Shown: positions 1 to 6,260 of the stretch, in pieces
How positions within the stretch are numbered: the stretch's first letter is position 1
Layout: each line of letters starts with the position of its first letter
Assembly (NCBI GenBank): GCA_018667205.1
Contig: JABIVN010000466.1
Location: 1 to 7,406 of the forward strand
Direction of reading: 5' to 3'
From: Gammaproteobacteria bacterium
Lineage (GTDB): Bacteria > Pseudomonadota > Gammaproteobacteria > Pseudomonadales > Azotimanducaceae
Length of the DNA: 7,406 bases
Notes under the pieces: generated by a model
Told to the model about the DNA's origin: nothing
Databases searched by the model: none
The model's input: only the letters and a program-made list of their open reading frames with translations
Made by a program: the position numbers and the translations under genes

Positions 1-62
1 GCGTTGGCACTAACATCGAGTGCTACTTCCCGCTTGCCGAAGAACCCCCTGCATTCGGCTAA
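1..62 (+). CDS. C-terminal end of a probable sensor histidine kinase (partial)
   Basis: Only the last 19 codons and the TAA (60-62) are inside the window, in the frame that starts at base 3. They read VGTNIECYFPLAEEPPAFG. The pattern GT-x-I-x-x-Y-F-P-L is typical of the final strand of a histidine kinase ATP-binding (HATPase_c) domain, where a G-x-GT turn leads into a hydrophobic strand ending in P. The rest of the kinase lies upstream. The acidic, proline-rich tail after this strand resembles the linker that joins kinase to receiver in hybrid kinases. The same frame continues after the stop into receiver-like sequence, so this stop may be an acquired nonsense codon. The assignment rests on a short motif and could be tested with the upstream sequence. 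Confidence 0.6.
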   Translation, partial: VGTNIECYFPLAEEPPAFG

Positions 63-489
63 AGTAAACCAAAACTTCCCGGGGCAAACCAAAACATGAG
101 GAAGGCGAGCGTCTTCATCACAGAGAATGAAGAAAGATTTTAAAGGTGCGACCAAAAGCGATACGTTCAAAAGATGATAATGTCTGCAGCGCGTTGAGTA
201 CTAAAGAAACACTAGCCTTCTTTAGAGATACAGAAGTCCACATTGACGTTGACGTTGACGTTACTAACATCATGATGCCCCGCTTGTATGGAAAAGCGTT
301 GGCAGAAGGACTGTCAAACTAAACTCAAACCTCAAAGTTATCTCTATCTTTGAATACTCGAACAATGCTCTTTCCCAAGCATTAAAGAACCCGACCCCCA
401 TCGCAGGAAGAGTATTGCAGCGCAATACCATACGCGCGCTTTTACGTTTGAGCATCCCGCTAAATAGCCTGTTAACCCTGCATACTTAG
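63..489 (+). pseudogene. Decayed response-regulator receiver (REC) domain, frameshifted
   Basis: A whole receiver domain can be read if two frameshifts are allowed. Segment 1 (63-137, same frame as the kinase end) gives a linker and then VFITENEER, matching the first strand and acidic pocket. Segment 2 (137-319, shifted -1) holds ALSTKETLAFFRD, then VDVTNIMMPRLYGKALAEGL, matching helix 2, strand 3 and the MP-x-x-x-G loop. Segment 3 (322-489, shifted -1 again) holds NLKVISIFEYSNNALSQAL and GRVLQRNTIRALLRL, matching strands 4-5 and the last helix. Each shift fits loss of one base, near 137 and near 319. The span from VFI to the final helix is about 120 codons, the normal REC length. The phosphoacceptor Asp is Asn (codon 266-268), the usual Lys of the KP motif is Arg (421-423), and the acidic pair is E-N. 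It is most likely the dead C-terminal receiver of a former hybrid kinase. No long open frame on either strand explains the region better. Confidence 0.72.
244..261 (+). repeat. Three perfect tandem copies of TTGACG
   Basis: Three exact hexamers lie head to tail and continue for two more bases (TT). They fall in strand 3 of the decayed receiver domain and encode repeated Asp-Val. Compared with the usual spacing between the I-D pair and the phosphoacceptor position, the tract is one dipeptide too long, consistent with slippage adding one unit after the gene lost function. Confidence 0.8.
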
Positions 490-490
490 A

Positions 491-534
491 GCATCTCGCT
501 ACTGTGTTAGCATCTCGCTACTGTGTTAGCATCT
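491..534 (+). repeat. 19-bp tandem direct repeat upstream of the first dehydrogenase
   Basis: Two perfect copies of GCATCTCGCTACTGTGTTA occupy 491-509 and 510-528, followed by the first six bases of a third copy (529-534). A related stretch, GAGCATCCCGCTA at 450-462, differs at one base from GAGCATCTCGCTA at 489-501, so the unit may derive from the 3' end of the receiver remnant. The array ends 29 bases before the dehydrogenase start codon. It could be a simple duplication or repeated binding sites near the promoter. No clear -35/-10 pair was found beside it. Confidence 0.85.
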
Positions 535-563
535 TGAGTCAATAATAAACTGGAATCATCGCC

Positions 564-2471
564 ATGCATTATTCGATTTTGCTGCTTGCATTACTGCTAT
601 TCGGATGTGACCAATCGTCCATACCGCAAGAAATCAGCCCTACCGTCGCCGACACCCCTACCTTAGACACGCCTGAAGCACCTACTGAGGGATCTCAGCA
701 GTATGCCGATATCCAGGCGGCCAAGGAAGCGCTGCCCGGCAAAGCCCATTACGAACGCGCATGTATAGCCTGCCATGGCGGCACCGTGAAAAGAGCGCCG
801 CACCGAGAAATGATCGGTTTGATGACCCCTGAATCTGTACTGCATGCAATCACCAAAGGTGTCATGCGCGACGAAGCGCAGTCATTAACCGCGCTAGAGA
901 AAAGAGAGGTCGCTGAGTATATCAGCGGGGTGAAATTGGGCGGCGAACTTAGGCCATTACCCACCTGCAGCCGTAAAAATGCGACCCTCGCTTCAAGTCC
1001 GTCGATCAACTGGGGAATACAGCCCGAAAACACGCGCGCAATATCTTTTGAGGATGGCGGTATTTCGTCTACCAACATCACGAAGTTAAACACTAAGTGG
1101 GCGATCGCCTTTCCGGACTCAAGCAGAGTCCGGTCACAGCCTACCTTCGCTGGCAATCAAATATTTGTTGGCTCACATAGCGGTATTGTCTACTCCTTAG
1201 ACCGCGACGAGGGGTGTGCGAGCTGGTCCTATATCGCATCAGCTGAAGTTAGAACCGGCATGACGTATTTGGCATCAGATTCCAAGCCGATGATTTTCTT
1301 TGGCGATGTTATCGGCAATGTCCATGGGCTAAATGCCAAAACCGGAGAAGAAATATGGCGCACGCGCGCTGACGACCATCCCAATGCGACAATCACAGGC
1401 ACACCGTCGTTGAACGAGCATCTACTTTATGTCCCTGTCTCCTCCTTGGAGGTCAGTTTACCGATCAATCCTAACTACGCCTGCTGTACATTCCGCGGAT
1501 CAGTCACTGCGATAAACGCGATTACCGGCGAGATACAATGGAAAACCTATACCATTCAGCAGGAGCCTACCATCACTGGCCAGAACTCTGTGGGTACGGA
1601 TATTATAGGACCATCTGGCGCGGTCGTGTGGAATAGCCCCTCAATAGATGTGATTAACAATCAACTCTACGTTGGCACTGGAGAAAACATGTCCTCTCCC
1701 GCCAGCCTTACCAGCGACGCAATGCTCGCGATGGATCTAGACACAGGAAAACTCAATTGGGCATTCCAGGCAACGGCTAATGATGTTTGGAATTCCGCCT
1801 GCGACACCACTACTCCAGAGAACTGCCCGGCAGAGAACGGGCCAGATTTCGACTTCGGTGGTGCGACGGTCATTGTGGATACGACAAAACATGGCCGGCT
1901 AGTCATCGCCGGTCAAAAATCCGGTTTCGTTCACGCGCTTAATCCCAAAGACGGGTCACTGGTTTGGCAAACACGTGTCGGCCGAGGGGGCATCCAAGGT
2001 GGGATACATTTTGGGATTGCTGCAAGTGGGGAAACACTATTGATACCCATCAGTGATATGGCGGATGGACGCACTTACCCCACCCCGGACCGACCTGGCA
2101 TGCATGCCTTGAACGCGAATACGGGAGAGCTTCTGTGGTCAACAATACATGAGGATAAATGCGGTGGGCGCGCCCATTGCCACCCTGGCATTTCCCAGGT
2201 TCCAACAGTCATCGGAGATTTTGTGATTGCCGGTTCCCTGGATGGAATGGCTCGCGCCTACGCTATTGATACCGGCAGGATTATTTGGGCGCTGGACACC
2301 AGCCAACAAGAATTCACGAGCACGCTAGGTACGCTGACAAAAGGTGGATCAATGAGCGGTGGAGCTGGACCGGTCGCCAACGACGGTCTGTTATTACTGA
2401 GCTCCGGTTATAGCCTATACAATCATATGCCCGGCAATCTCCTGTTGGCCCTTGAACTGAAATCGGAATGA
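564..2471 (+). CDS. Lipoprotein quinohemoprotein (PQQ and cytochrome c) dehydrogenase, polyvinyl-alcohol-dehydrogenase-like
   Basis: This 635-residue protein probably oxidises an alcohol at the periplasmic face, using PQQ in an eight-bladed propeller and passing electrons to its own heme c. Residues 1-15 form a short lipoprotein signal with lipobox LFGC, so Cys15 would be lipidated. Residues 16-58 are a Pro/Thr/Glu-rich tether. The cytochrome c domain has CIACH at 67-71, with Met101 in KGVM as probable axial ligand. The propeller shows repeated A-x-D-x-x-TG-x-x-x-W docking motifs ending at W221, W265, W326, W399, W468, W525 and W575. It also has vicinal cysteines C307-C308 (YACCTFRG), the TGEN segment at 372-375, DFDFGG near 428-433 with candidate catalytic Asp, and GQKSG at 450-454. 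The N-terminal cytochrome followed by propeller, the ACCTFRG segment and the MPGN-LLAL ending match the PVA dehydrogenase (cytochrome) family. Members vary in substrate and no oxidised-PVA hydrolase is present, so PVA is not assumed. ATG 564 is chosen because the signal starts there; the ribosome site is weak (GGA at 552). A paralogue begins at 6571. Confidence 0.88.
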   Translation: MHYSILLLALLLFGCDQSSIPQEISPTVADTPTLDTPEAPTEGSQQYADIQAAKEALPGKAHYERACIACHGGTVKRAPHREMIGLMTPESVLHAITKGVMRDEAQSLTALEKREVAEYISGVKLGGELRPLPTCSRKNATLASSPSINWGIQPENTRAISFEDGGISSTNITKLNTKWAIAFPDSSRVRSQPTFAGNQIFVGSHSGIVYSLDRDEGCASWSYIASAEVRTGMTYLASDSKPMIFFGDVIGNVHGLNAKTGEEIWRTRADDHPNATITGTPSLNEHLLYVPVSSLEVSLPINPNYACCTFRGSVTAINAITGEIQWKTYTIQQEPTITGQNSVGTDIIGPSGAVVWNSPSIDVINNQLYVGTGENMSSPASLTSDAMLAMDLDTGKLNWAFQATANDVWNSACDTTTPENCPAENGPDFDFGGATVIVDTTKHGRLVIAGQKSGFVHALNPKDGSLVWQTRVGRGGIQGGIHFGIAASGETLLIPISDMADGRTYPTPDRPGMHALNANTGELLWSTIHEDKCGGRAHCHPGISQVPTVIGDFVIAGSLDGMARAYAIDTGRIIWALDTSQQEFTSTLGTLTKGGSMSGGAGPVANDGLLLLSSGYSLYNHMPGNLLLALELKSE

Positions 2472-2505
2472 TGGCGCCTCGTGCTTTAATCATGGAACCT
2501 CGTGC
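2471..2505 (+). repeat. Direct repeat ATGG-N2-CCTCGTGC, 21 bp apart, upstream of the P450
   Basis: The 14-base pattern ATGGNNCCTCGTGC occurs at 2471-2484 and 2492-2505, identical at 12 of 14 positions. The start-to-start distance is 21 bp, about two helical turns, so two bound proteins would sit on the same face. It lies between the dehydrogenase stop and the P450 start, about 115 bases before the P450 ATG. It may be an operator pair or a chance duplication; no regulator gene is adjacent. Confidence 0.5.
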
Positions 2506-2618
2506 GTTGTTGATTTATTCTTTATGCTGGAAATAAGTTTAAATTTACCTCGATAATCTCAGCGCTCCGCAGGAAATCGCGGCAACTAGCCCGCAGTAGC
2601 AGTAAGGGTAACAACGTT

Positions 2619-3854
2619 ATGAATGATGCAATTTTAAATCTCGATCCGCTGGACCCAGCTACTACTGAATGCCCGTTTGATTATTATCAGGCCCTGCGTG
2701 AAGACGGTGGTGTTTTTCAGGTTCCAGATCGAAACTTTTTTCTGGTCAGCCGCTATGACCTGGTGATGCAGGTTGTTAAAGACACGGATACCTTCTCATC
2801 TAAAACCGGTGTTCAGGTCCCGTCAGCAGCCGATGGCAGCCACCGACCACGCGAAGGTGTCGTACGAACATTGTTGACGGCGGATCCGCCGGAGCATCGG
2901 TTCTATCGAAGCCTGGTTAACAAGGCATTTTCGCTAAAGCGAGTATCAAGTTGGGAACCCAGAATTCGCAAGATTGCTGACGATCTTATTGATGATTTTA
3001 TTACCGATGCAAACTGCGAAATGAATTATGATTTTGCCGTGCCGCTGCCGATGATCGTGATCATTGAGGCACTAGGGTTACCGCGGGATATGTTGCGTCA
3101 ATTCAAGACTTGGTCAGATACGATTTCTCACCTCGGTGGCATGCTGTCACAGGAGGAGATGCTTGCGGTTCAAGTACTGCGGCAGGATTTTTCCGCATGG
3201 ATCGATGACGTTATCGCTGATCGGCAACTAAACCTTGGCGATGATTTCATTTCAGATCTCATTCGAGCTAGGTTTAAAGACAACCGCCCGTTGAATGCTG
3301 GTGAACTCAACAGCATCGTCTTGCAGTTTCTGGTGGCGGGAAACGAGACAACCACCAACACGATCACTTCCGGTATGTTGTTACTACTGCAACATCCAGA
3401 TCAAATGAAACTGGTGCTGGAGGATCGCACGCTTATCCCCAACCTTGTCGAGGAAGTTCTCCGCGTTGAATCGCCGGTTCAGGCCCATTTTCGGTATGCC
3501 ACCAAAGCAACTGAATTAAATGGGGTGAAGATCCCGGAGGGCGCTGGAGTAGGAGTGATGTACGGCAGTGCAAACAGAGATGATGCGCACTTCGGTCAAG
3601 CAGACACCTTTGAAGTCCAACGCAAAAATGCATCCAAACATCTGGCTTTTTCTCAAGGCATTCATTTCTGCCCGGGGGCGCCGCTTGCCAGACTGGAATC
3701 TGCGATTGCTTTTGAGCAGCTGTTCGAACGGCTAAAAAACTTTCAGCTGGACGAGTCCCGCAGTGACTTGCGGCATCTCCCGAGCTTCACTCATCGAAGT
3801 CTTAAAAAAGTCCAGATCACTTTTGACAGCACTATAACCGCTACCACTCGCTAA
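2619..3854 (+). CDS. Cytochrome P450 monooxygenase (bacterial soluble type)
   Basis: This 411-residue protein is a typical soluble bacterial P450, which uses O2 and two electrons to hydroxylate an organic substrate in the cytosol. The C-helix region DPPEHRFYR is at 89-97. The I-helix oxygen-activation motif AGNETT is at 240-245, the K-helix E-x-x-R is E279-R282, and the heme loop FSQGIHFCPG is at 344-353 with Cys351 as thiolate ligand. All key residues are present and the length is normal. There is no signal peptide or membrane anchor. ATG 2619 is supported by AAGGG at 2604-2608, ten bases upstream. Such enzymes normally need a ferredoxin and a ferredoxin reductase, and neither is in the window. 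The gene follows the quinohemoprotein gene after 147 bp and converges on the sugar dehydrogenase gene. I cannot place it in a CYP family or name the substrate. A hydroxylated product would be a plausible substrate for the neighbouring alcohol-oxidising quinoproteins, which is inference. Confidence 0.95.
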   Translation: MNDAILNLDPLDPATTECPFDYYQALREDGGVFQVPDRNFFLVSRYDLVMQVVKDTDTFSSKTGVQVPSAADGSHRPREGVVRTLLTADPPEHRFYRSLVNKAFSLKRVSSWEPRIRKIADDLIDDFITDANCEMNYDFAVPLPMIVIIEALGLPRDMLRQFKTWSDTISHLGGMLSQEEMLAVQVLRQDFSAWIDDVIADRQLNLGDDFISDLIRARFKDNRPLNAGELNSIVLQFLVAGNETTTNTITSGMLLLLQHPDQMKLVLEDRTLIPNLVEEVLRVESPVQAHFRYATKATELNGVKIPEGAGVGVMYGSANRDDAHFGQADTFEVQRKNASKHLAFSQGIHFCPGAPLARLESAIAFEQLFERLKNFQLDESRSDLRHLPSFTHRSLKKVQITFDSTITATTR

Positions 3855-3878
3855 TATCTTTTACGGATCAGCAGGTTG

Positions 3879-3899
3879 CGTTCCGGTGATCGGGGAACG
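3879..3899. terminator. Hairpin between convergent genes, possible terminator
   Basis: CGTTCC (3879-3884) and GGAACG (3894-3899) are exact reverse complements around a nine-base loop. The site is 24 bases past the P450 stop, where a transcription end is expected. No run of T follows on either strand, so it is not a classical intrinsic terminator. Confidence 0.35.
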
Positions 3900-3913
3900 A
3901 CGCCCGCTTGTTT

Positions 3914-3951
3914 AATAGTGACCTCGTCAAGGCGACTAGTCCGGCACTATT
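3914..3951. terminator. Inverted repeat over the 3' end of the sugar dehydrogenase gene
   Basis: AATAGTG (3914-3920) and CACTATT (3945-3951) are exact reverse complements. With one bulged A the stem gains two more C-G pairs (CC at 3922-3923 with GG at 3943-3944). The right arm lies inside the last codons of the minus-strand gene and the left arm beyond its stop. It may stabilise or end transcripts from both convergent genes. A flanking T-run is lacking on the expected sides. Confidence 0.35.
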
Positions 3952-5018
3952 CTCAAAAGTTTCCCCGCAACACTATCCGTCAGGATGTAAAGATACCCAT
4001 CAGGTCCGCTTCGAACATCCCGAATTCTCTCCCCGATCTCTGAAAATACTACTTCTTCACTGACAACCTTGCCCGATTCAATACCGATTCGCCGAACTTC
4101 CTGATCTAAAAGTGCCCCAACGAAGAGATCACCCTGCCAGTCGGGAAAAGCGGTGCCTTCGTAAATCGCAAGACCGGATGGCGCAATACTTGGCACCCAA
4201 AAGGTTAACGGGTCCTGTACTCCAGGGGCTGACGTCAACGGTGAAACGAGCGCGCCCGAATAATTGATACCATAAGAGACAGCTGGCCATCCGTAATTTT
4301 TGGCAGGGCGTATACTATTGAGTTCATCCCCGCCCTGCGGCCCGTGCTCGTGCATGTAGACCTTACCGGTACTCTGATCCAGCGCTAAACCCTGAGGGTT
4401 TCGATGCCCATAGGACCATACTTTGGGATCACCTTTACCACCATCGGAAAAAGGATTGTCGACGGGCACTGAGCCGTCGCCATTAATCCTGATAATTTTC
4501 CCTAGTTGACTAAAAGTATCCTGGGCAGCTTCACGGTATTCAAAGCCGTCACCGGTTGTCATTAGTAAAGTGCCATCGTCTAGAAACAGCATCTTCCCAC
4601 CATAGTGGACGGGTGTATCCTTGAGCGGATGAACGGTAAATATCGTCTGTAAGTTTTTGATGGATGTTTCTGCCAGCTCCCCTCTTACGATCCGCGTTCC
4701 ATTAGACTCAGCTGAGCCATAAGCAAAAGACAGGTAAACAATCTGGTTAGTTTCGAACTCGGGGTCCAGCACTACGTCAAAGTACCCACCCTGACTTTCG
4801 ACAAAACTGGCTGGGAGTCCCGTCAAAGGTTCGCTAACATCTCCGTCAGGGCTCACCCTCCTGACTTCTCCGACTCTTAATGCCACCAGATAACTTCCAT
4901 CTGGAAGAAAGGCAACCGACCAGGGGAAATTCAGATTCTCGGCCACAGTTTCAACTTTATAGTCCGCATTGGTCATTGTTGCAAAAAATATGGCCATTAT
5001 TACTAGAAGAACTCGCAT
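3936..5018 (-). CDS. Exported PQQ-dependent aldose-type sugar dehydrogenase
   Basis: The product, 360 residues from the ATG at 5018, belongs to the soluble glucose / aldose sugar dehydrogenase family (GSDH; E. coli YliI is a member). These six-bladed propellers oxidise sugars with PQQ and Ca2+ in the periplasm. The signal peptide is MRVLLVIMAIFFATMTNA followed by DYKVET. Family motifs are NFPWSVAFLPDG (30-41), VHYGG with His138 as candidate general base, GHRNPQGLA at 204-212 whose Arg contacts PQQ in homologues, HGPQGGDELN at 225-234, NYGWPAVSYG and PSIAPSGLA. An in-frame TTG at 5033 would add five residues (MSEST); I prefer ATG because the basic N-terminus plus hydrophobic core of a signal peptide begins there. 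Residue numbers follow the ATG. The gene is convergent with the P450 and divergent from the four-helix membrane protein gene. The real substrate is unknown; many family members are broad-range aldose dehydrogenases. Confidence 0.92.
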   Translation of the reverse strand: MRVLLVIMAIFFATMTNADYKVETVAENLNFPWSVAFLPDGSYLVALRVGEVRRVSPDGDVSEPLTGLPASFVESQGGYFDVVLDPEFETNQIVYLSFAYGSAESNGTRIVRGELAETSIKNLQTIFTVHPLKDTPVHYGGKMLFLDDGTLLMTTGDGFEYREAAQDTFSQLGKIIRINGDGSVPVDNPFSDGGKGDPKVWSYGHRNPQGLALDQSTGKVYMHEHGPQGGDELNSIRPAKNYGWPAVSYGINYSGALVSPLTSAPGVQDPLTFWVPSIAPSGLAIYEGTAFPDWQGDLFVGALLDQEVRRIGIESGKVVSEEVVFSEIGERIRDVRSGPDGYLYILTDSVAGKLLRIVPD

Positions 5019-5083
5019 TGTACTTTCACTCAAACTCGTTAAGCGTCATCATAGCAAACAACGTCAGACAGCGAGGGATTTCA
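5019..5083. promoter_or_regulatory. Short divergent intergenic region
   Basis: Sixty-five bases separate two divergent start codons, so promoters and leaders for the sugar dehydrogenase and the four-helix membrane protein must overlap here or lie inside the opposite gene. GAGGG at 5073-5077, six bases before ATG 5084, is a good ribosome site for the membrane protein. No convincing -35/-10 pair was found. The tight spacing suggests co-regulation. Confidence 0.4.
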
Positions 5084-5527
5084 ATGGGCAGAATAGTCGG
5101 TAGTTACTTAGCGGCAGTCATCTCAACTTATATTGTTGGTGTGATCTTTATCAGCCAAGGAAATATCGCAAACGTAGTCGCGATGGGCTTTCAGGTCACG
5201 GTCGCAAACAGACTGGACGCTGTACTGCATGACCTGACTCATATGACGGGCATTTACCTGCCGGTCATCGCGGTGAGCATGTTGATCTCATTACCGATCG
5301 CCGCAATCATCATCAAGTATCTACCTAATCTACGACCGTTAGGATATATCCTGGCTGGCATTACTGGTCTGATCGCGATACATGTCATTATCAAACTGGT
5401 CTTTGGCATCTCTGGCATCGCGCCGACCAGGACCTTTATTGGCCTGCTTGCTCAGGGCTTAGCCGGAGGGTTTGGCGGCTATATGTTTCACCGGCTTTCG
5501 GCAAAACGAACTAATGGGCTAAGCTAA
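5084..5527 (+). CDS. Four-helix integral membrane protein of unknown function
   Basis: The 147-residue product has four predicted transmembrane helices, at about residues 6-24, 57-77, 86-108 and 117-135. Between helices 1 and 2 is a roughly 30-residue loop that includes NRLDAVLHDLTHMTG. The end of helix 3 and the start of helix 4 carry GISGIAPTR, and helix 4 contains the small-residue run QGLAGGFGGY. The open frame extends upstream to 4880, but that part is antisense to the sugar dehydrogenase and polar. ATG 5084 is preferred because it has GAGGG six bases upstream and begins the first hydrophobic helix. I do not recognise a named family. Position and divergent layout hint at a link to the sugar dehydrogenase, for example in quinone or envelope function, but nothing in the sequence shows a catalytic site or cofactor ligand set. 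The pattern of hydrophobic helices makes it a real gene with good confidence. Confidence 0.82.
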   Translation: MGRIVGSYLAAVISTYIVGVIFISQGNIANVVAMGFQVTVANRLDAVLHDLTHMTGIYLPVIAVSMLISLPIAAIIIKYLPNLRPLGYILAGITGLIAIHVIIKLVFGISGIAPTRTFIGLLAQGLAGGFGGYMFHRLSAKRTNGLS

Positions 5528-5950
5528 TACCGTGCGTGTGAGCCTATCCGGCACCCCTACCGAAGGTCCGTCGACAATGCACTTTTTCTCGTTTCGCCGC
5601 TCATTTCGGCTGCTTATTTTTACCGATTGCTTTCGCCATTTATTCTAGCTAGGTCTTGCATTGATCCTCTTTGAGGTGCGCGAAGATCCGTAAATTACCA
5701 TGTATTTCAGAGACTTAACTATTTTTGAGTGGCGAGCTCTTTCGTGAAAATAACGGGCGTTGCCGTTCAGCAAGATTTTTAGCCTATACAAAATATCCAA
5801 ATAGTTCAGAATATCTCAGCAATAAACGGAGACTGACCTAAAGACCGGGAGTGCGCCCTTTATCCCACGTTTTCGTCACAGACACCCGGGCCTGTGGCGT
5901 GGTTCTAATCTATCTCTGACGCAGAAGTCACTTTGCGGGCGCTTTTCGAG
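5528..5950. other. Non-coding stretch with weak hairpins
   Basis: No credible gene was found on either strand; all frames are cut by frequent stops. Three small inverted repeats can be seen. GCCG/CGGC (5596-5599 and 5607-5610) is followed by a partly T-rich TGCTTATTTTTA and could end the membrane protein transcript. AACGG/CCGTT occupies 5752-5756 and 5763-5767, with ATTTTT further on. A nested pair combines CCACG (5865-5869) with CGTGG (5898-5902) and, inside it, CACAG (5877-5881) with CTGTG (5892-5896). None is strong enough to name as a regulatory RNA. Confidence 0.45.
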
Positions 5951-5956
5951 TATAAT
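5951..5956 (+). promoter_or_regulatory. Consensus -10 box (TATAAT) for the small basic protein gene
   Basis: TATAAT at 5951-5956 is a perfect sigma-70 -10 element, 32 bases before the ATG at 5989. This implies a leader of about 25 bases. At the right distance upstream (5927-5933) there is no good -35 element, only TCACTT-like sequence, and no extended -10 TG. An activator may be needed, or the match may be accidental. Confidence 0.55.
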
Positions 5957-5988
5957 GACGTTTCCGATCCTTAAAAAAACGTAACAAT

Positions 5989-6189
5989 ATGACAAGCAAA
6001 CCAACACGCGCGCCAGCTAAGAAGAAACAACCGGCAGCAGTCCAAACCTCAGAATCTATCGCAGAAAAGACAAGGATTTATCTAGAGTCAGGCAAAAAAA
6101 TCCAGTCTATTGAGCCAGGCATCAGCGGCCAGACAAATACGCCAGCCAAAAAGCAAATTTCCCTGGGTAACAAAGATAAGGCCAGCTAG
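5989..6189 (+). CDS. Small basic hypothetical protein (66 residues)
   Basis: The product begins with a Lys/Pro/Ala-rich tail (KPTRAPAKKKQPAA, residues 4-17). A more ordered core, IAEKTRIYLESGKKIQSIEP, occupies residues 24-43, followed by GISG and a Lys-rich end. There is no signal peptide, membrane helix or cysteine. The core pattern, a short helix ending in an FL-x-x-GG-x-I-x-x-I-like turn, recalls small proteobacterial nucleic-acid- or polymerase-associated proteins such as SutA; this is a loose resemblance, not an assignment. Evidence that it is a gene: a perfect TATAAT box 32 bases before ATG 5989, structured amino-acid composition, and no competing frame. The ribosome site is poor (no clear GGAG; GTAAC at 5981-5985). 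It stands alone, flanked by non-coding DNA and followed by a 14-bp repeat array. Confidence 0.65.
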   Translation: MTSKPTRAPAKKKQPAAVQTSESIAEKTRIYLESGKKIQSIEPGISGQTNTPAKKQISLGNKDKAS

Positions 6190-6260
6190 TTTCGGGTTCA
6201 GGTTTTTCCTGCTCAGCCTTCGTTGCATATCTATATCTGCGGATCTGTCGTTTCAAAACC

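Noticed and set aside
270..455. Minus-strand open frame of 61 codons
   Set aside because: It lies opposite the decayed receiver domain, has no recognisable motif, and the plus-strand reading explains the region better.
663..1156. Overlapping minus-strand open frames within the first dehydrogenase
   Set aside because: They are antisense to a strongly supported quinohemoprotein gene and show no domain, signal or ribosome site.
564..2471. Polyvinyl alcohol degradation locus
   Set aside because: The family resemblance is clear, but no oxidised-PVA hydrolase is present and relatives of this family have other or unknown substrates, so the pathway is not supported.
2510..2538. Promoter for the P450 (TTGATT with ATAAGT)
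   Set aside because: The -35 half is fair but the -10 half matches poorly at any usual spacing, so it was not called.
4880..5083. N-terminal extension of the four-helix membrane protein
   Set aside because: The extension is antisense to the sugar dehydrogenase and polar, and ATG 5084 has a good ribosome site directly before the first helix.
6199..6211. Terminator after the small basic protein gene (CAGG-TTTTT-CCTG)
   Set aside because: The stem is only four pairs and the T-run is in the loop rather than after the stem.
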